Made by a program: the position numbers and the translations under genes. The notes under the pieces were generated by a model. That model was not told the origin of the DNA and made no database searches. It saw only the letters and a list, made by a program, of their open reading frames with translations. Shown one piece after another: positions 63,620 to 64,000 of a stretch of DNA of 64,000 bases. The DNA comes from Brevibacterium daeguense (GTDB lineage: Bacteria; Actinomycetota; Actinomycetes; Actinomycetales; Brevibacteriaceae), in the NCBI RefSeq assembly GCF_021729135.1, contig NZ_JAJTWW010000007.1, positions 124,001 through 188,000 of the forward strand, given 5' to 3'. Each line of letters starts with the position of its first letter. Position 1 is the first letter of the stretch.

Positions 63620-64000
63620 ATGCCACAGCACAATCTCACGCGAGAGGAAGCAGCCGCGCGCGCCGCTCTCGTCTCGGTCCTGTCGTACGAGGTCACTCTC
63701 GTCCTCGACGGCGCGGGTGAGGACTTCCGCTCGAAGACCACCATCCGGTTCAGCGCTGCGGAGGGCGAGTCCACTTTCATCGACGCGATCGCCTCCCGCA
63801 TCGACGCGATCACGCTCAACGGCGAGCCGCTCGATCCGGCCTCCCATGTCGTTCCGGGACGCATCTCGCTGCCGAATCTCGCTCGGGACAACGAGCTGAC
63901 CGTCGACGGCCGATTCCGATACATGAACACCGGTGAGGGCCTTCACCGCTTCATCGACCCCGTCGACGACGAGATCTATCTCTACACGCAGTTCGAGGTG
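63620..64000 (+). CDS. pepN: aminopeptidase N, N-terminal part (runs off the window)
   Basis: The first 127 residues start [20 protein letters not shown] and read through the beta-rich domain [45 protein letters not shown], typical of actinobacterial PepN (M1 family). The zinc site lies outside the window. GGAGG is seven bases before the ATG. Confidence 0.93.
   Translation, partial: MPQHNLTREEAAARAALVSVLSYEVTLVLDGAGEDFRSKTTIRFSAAEGESTFIDAIASRIDAITLNGEPLDPASHVVPGRISLPNLARDNELTVDGRFRYMNTGEGLHRFIDPVDDEIYLYTQFEV

Overview
The window looks like chromosome of a high-GC actinobacterium. Indicators are the gene order rplU-rpmA-obg-proB-proA-nadD-rsfS, paired clpP genes next to clpX and tig, a translational-type ileS T-box with a very short stem I, a mycothiol-type DsbA-like protein, and many apparently leaderless genes. 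A Micrococcales genus such as Brevibacterium would fit, but that is inference from gene content only.

Layout. 1-4.6 kb: a partial FAD monooxygenase, a RibD-C/GNAT pair, tRNA-Ala, a POT peptide transporter and an alpha/beta hydrolase. 4.6-10.6 kb: a six-gene Mrp (Mnh) sodium/proton antiporter operon in which subunits A and B are fused. 10.7-21 kb: a glycosyltransferase, then a long minus-strand housekeeping operon (rplU, rpmA, obg, proB, proA, a 52-residue membrane protein, nadD, a giant repeat protein, rsfS, a histidine phosphatase). The repeat protein carries about 54 five-residue repeats organised in 105-bp higher-order units. 21-30 kb: chorismate mutase, malQ, an alanine/sodium symporter and rne (RNase E/G). 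30-38 kb: a VKOR-like protein, ndk, a T-box-controlled ileS-folC-DUF4233 operon, two DUF202 proteins and a decayed formylglycine-generating-enzyme remnant.

38-50 kb: an SDR, an acyltransferase, valS, an AIM24 protein, then clpX, clpP2, clpP1 and tig, with a ClgR-like box upstream of clpP1. 48.5-53.8 kb: small stress and redox accessory genes (epimerase, TIGR03086 protein, OsmC, SDR with divergent WYL regulator, two AhpD-like proteins). 52.6-56.7 kb: a stretch of decayed gene fragments (acetyl-CoA synthetase, an NAD(P)-binding reductase, succinate dehydrogenase iron-sulfur subunit, possibly an esterase) with only two intact small ORFs among them. 56.7-60.6 kb: a two-gene nitrite reductase locus whose second protein fuses a polytopic membrane module, an extra cupredoxin and a complete NirK-type copper nitrite reductase. 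60.9-64 kb: tRNA-Pro, tRNA-Gly, a CPBP-family membrane protein, rpiB, a DsbA-family protein and the start of pepN.

Most operons are tightly packed with 4-bp ATGA/GTGA overlaps. Many single genes instead show a -10-like hexamer placed six bases before the start codon, which suggests leaderless transcription.
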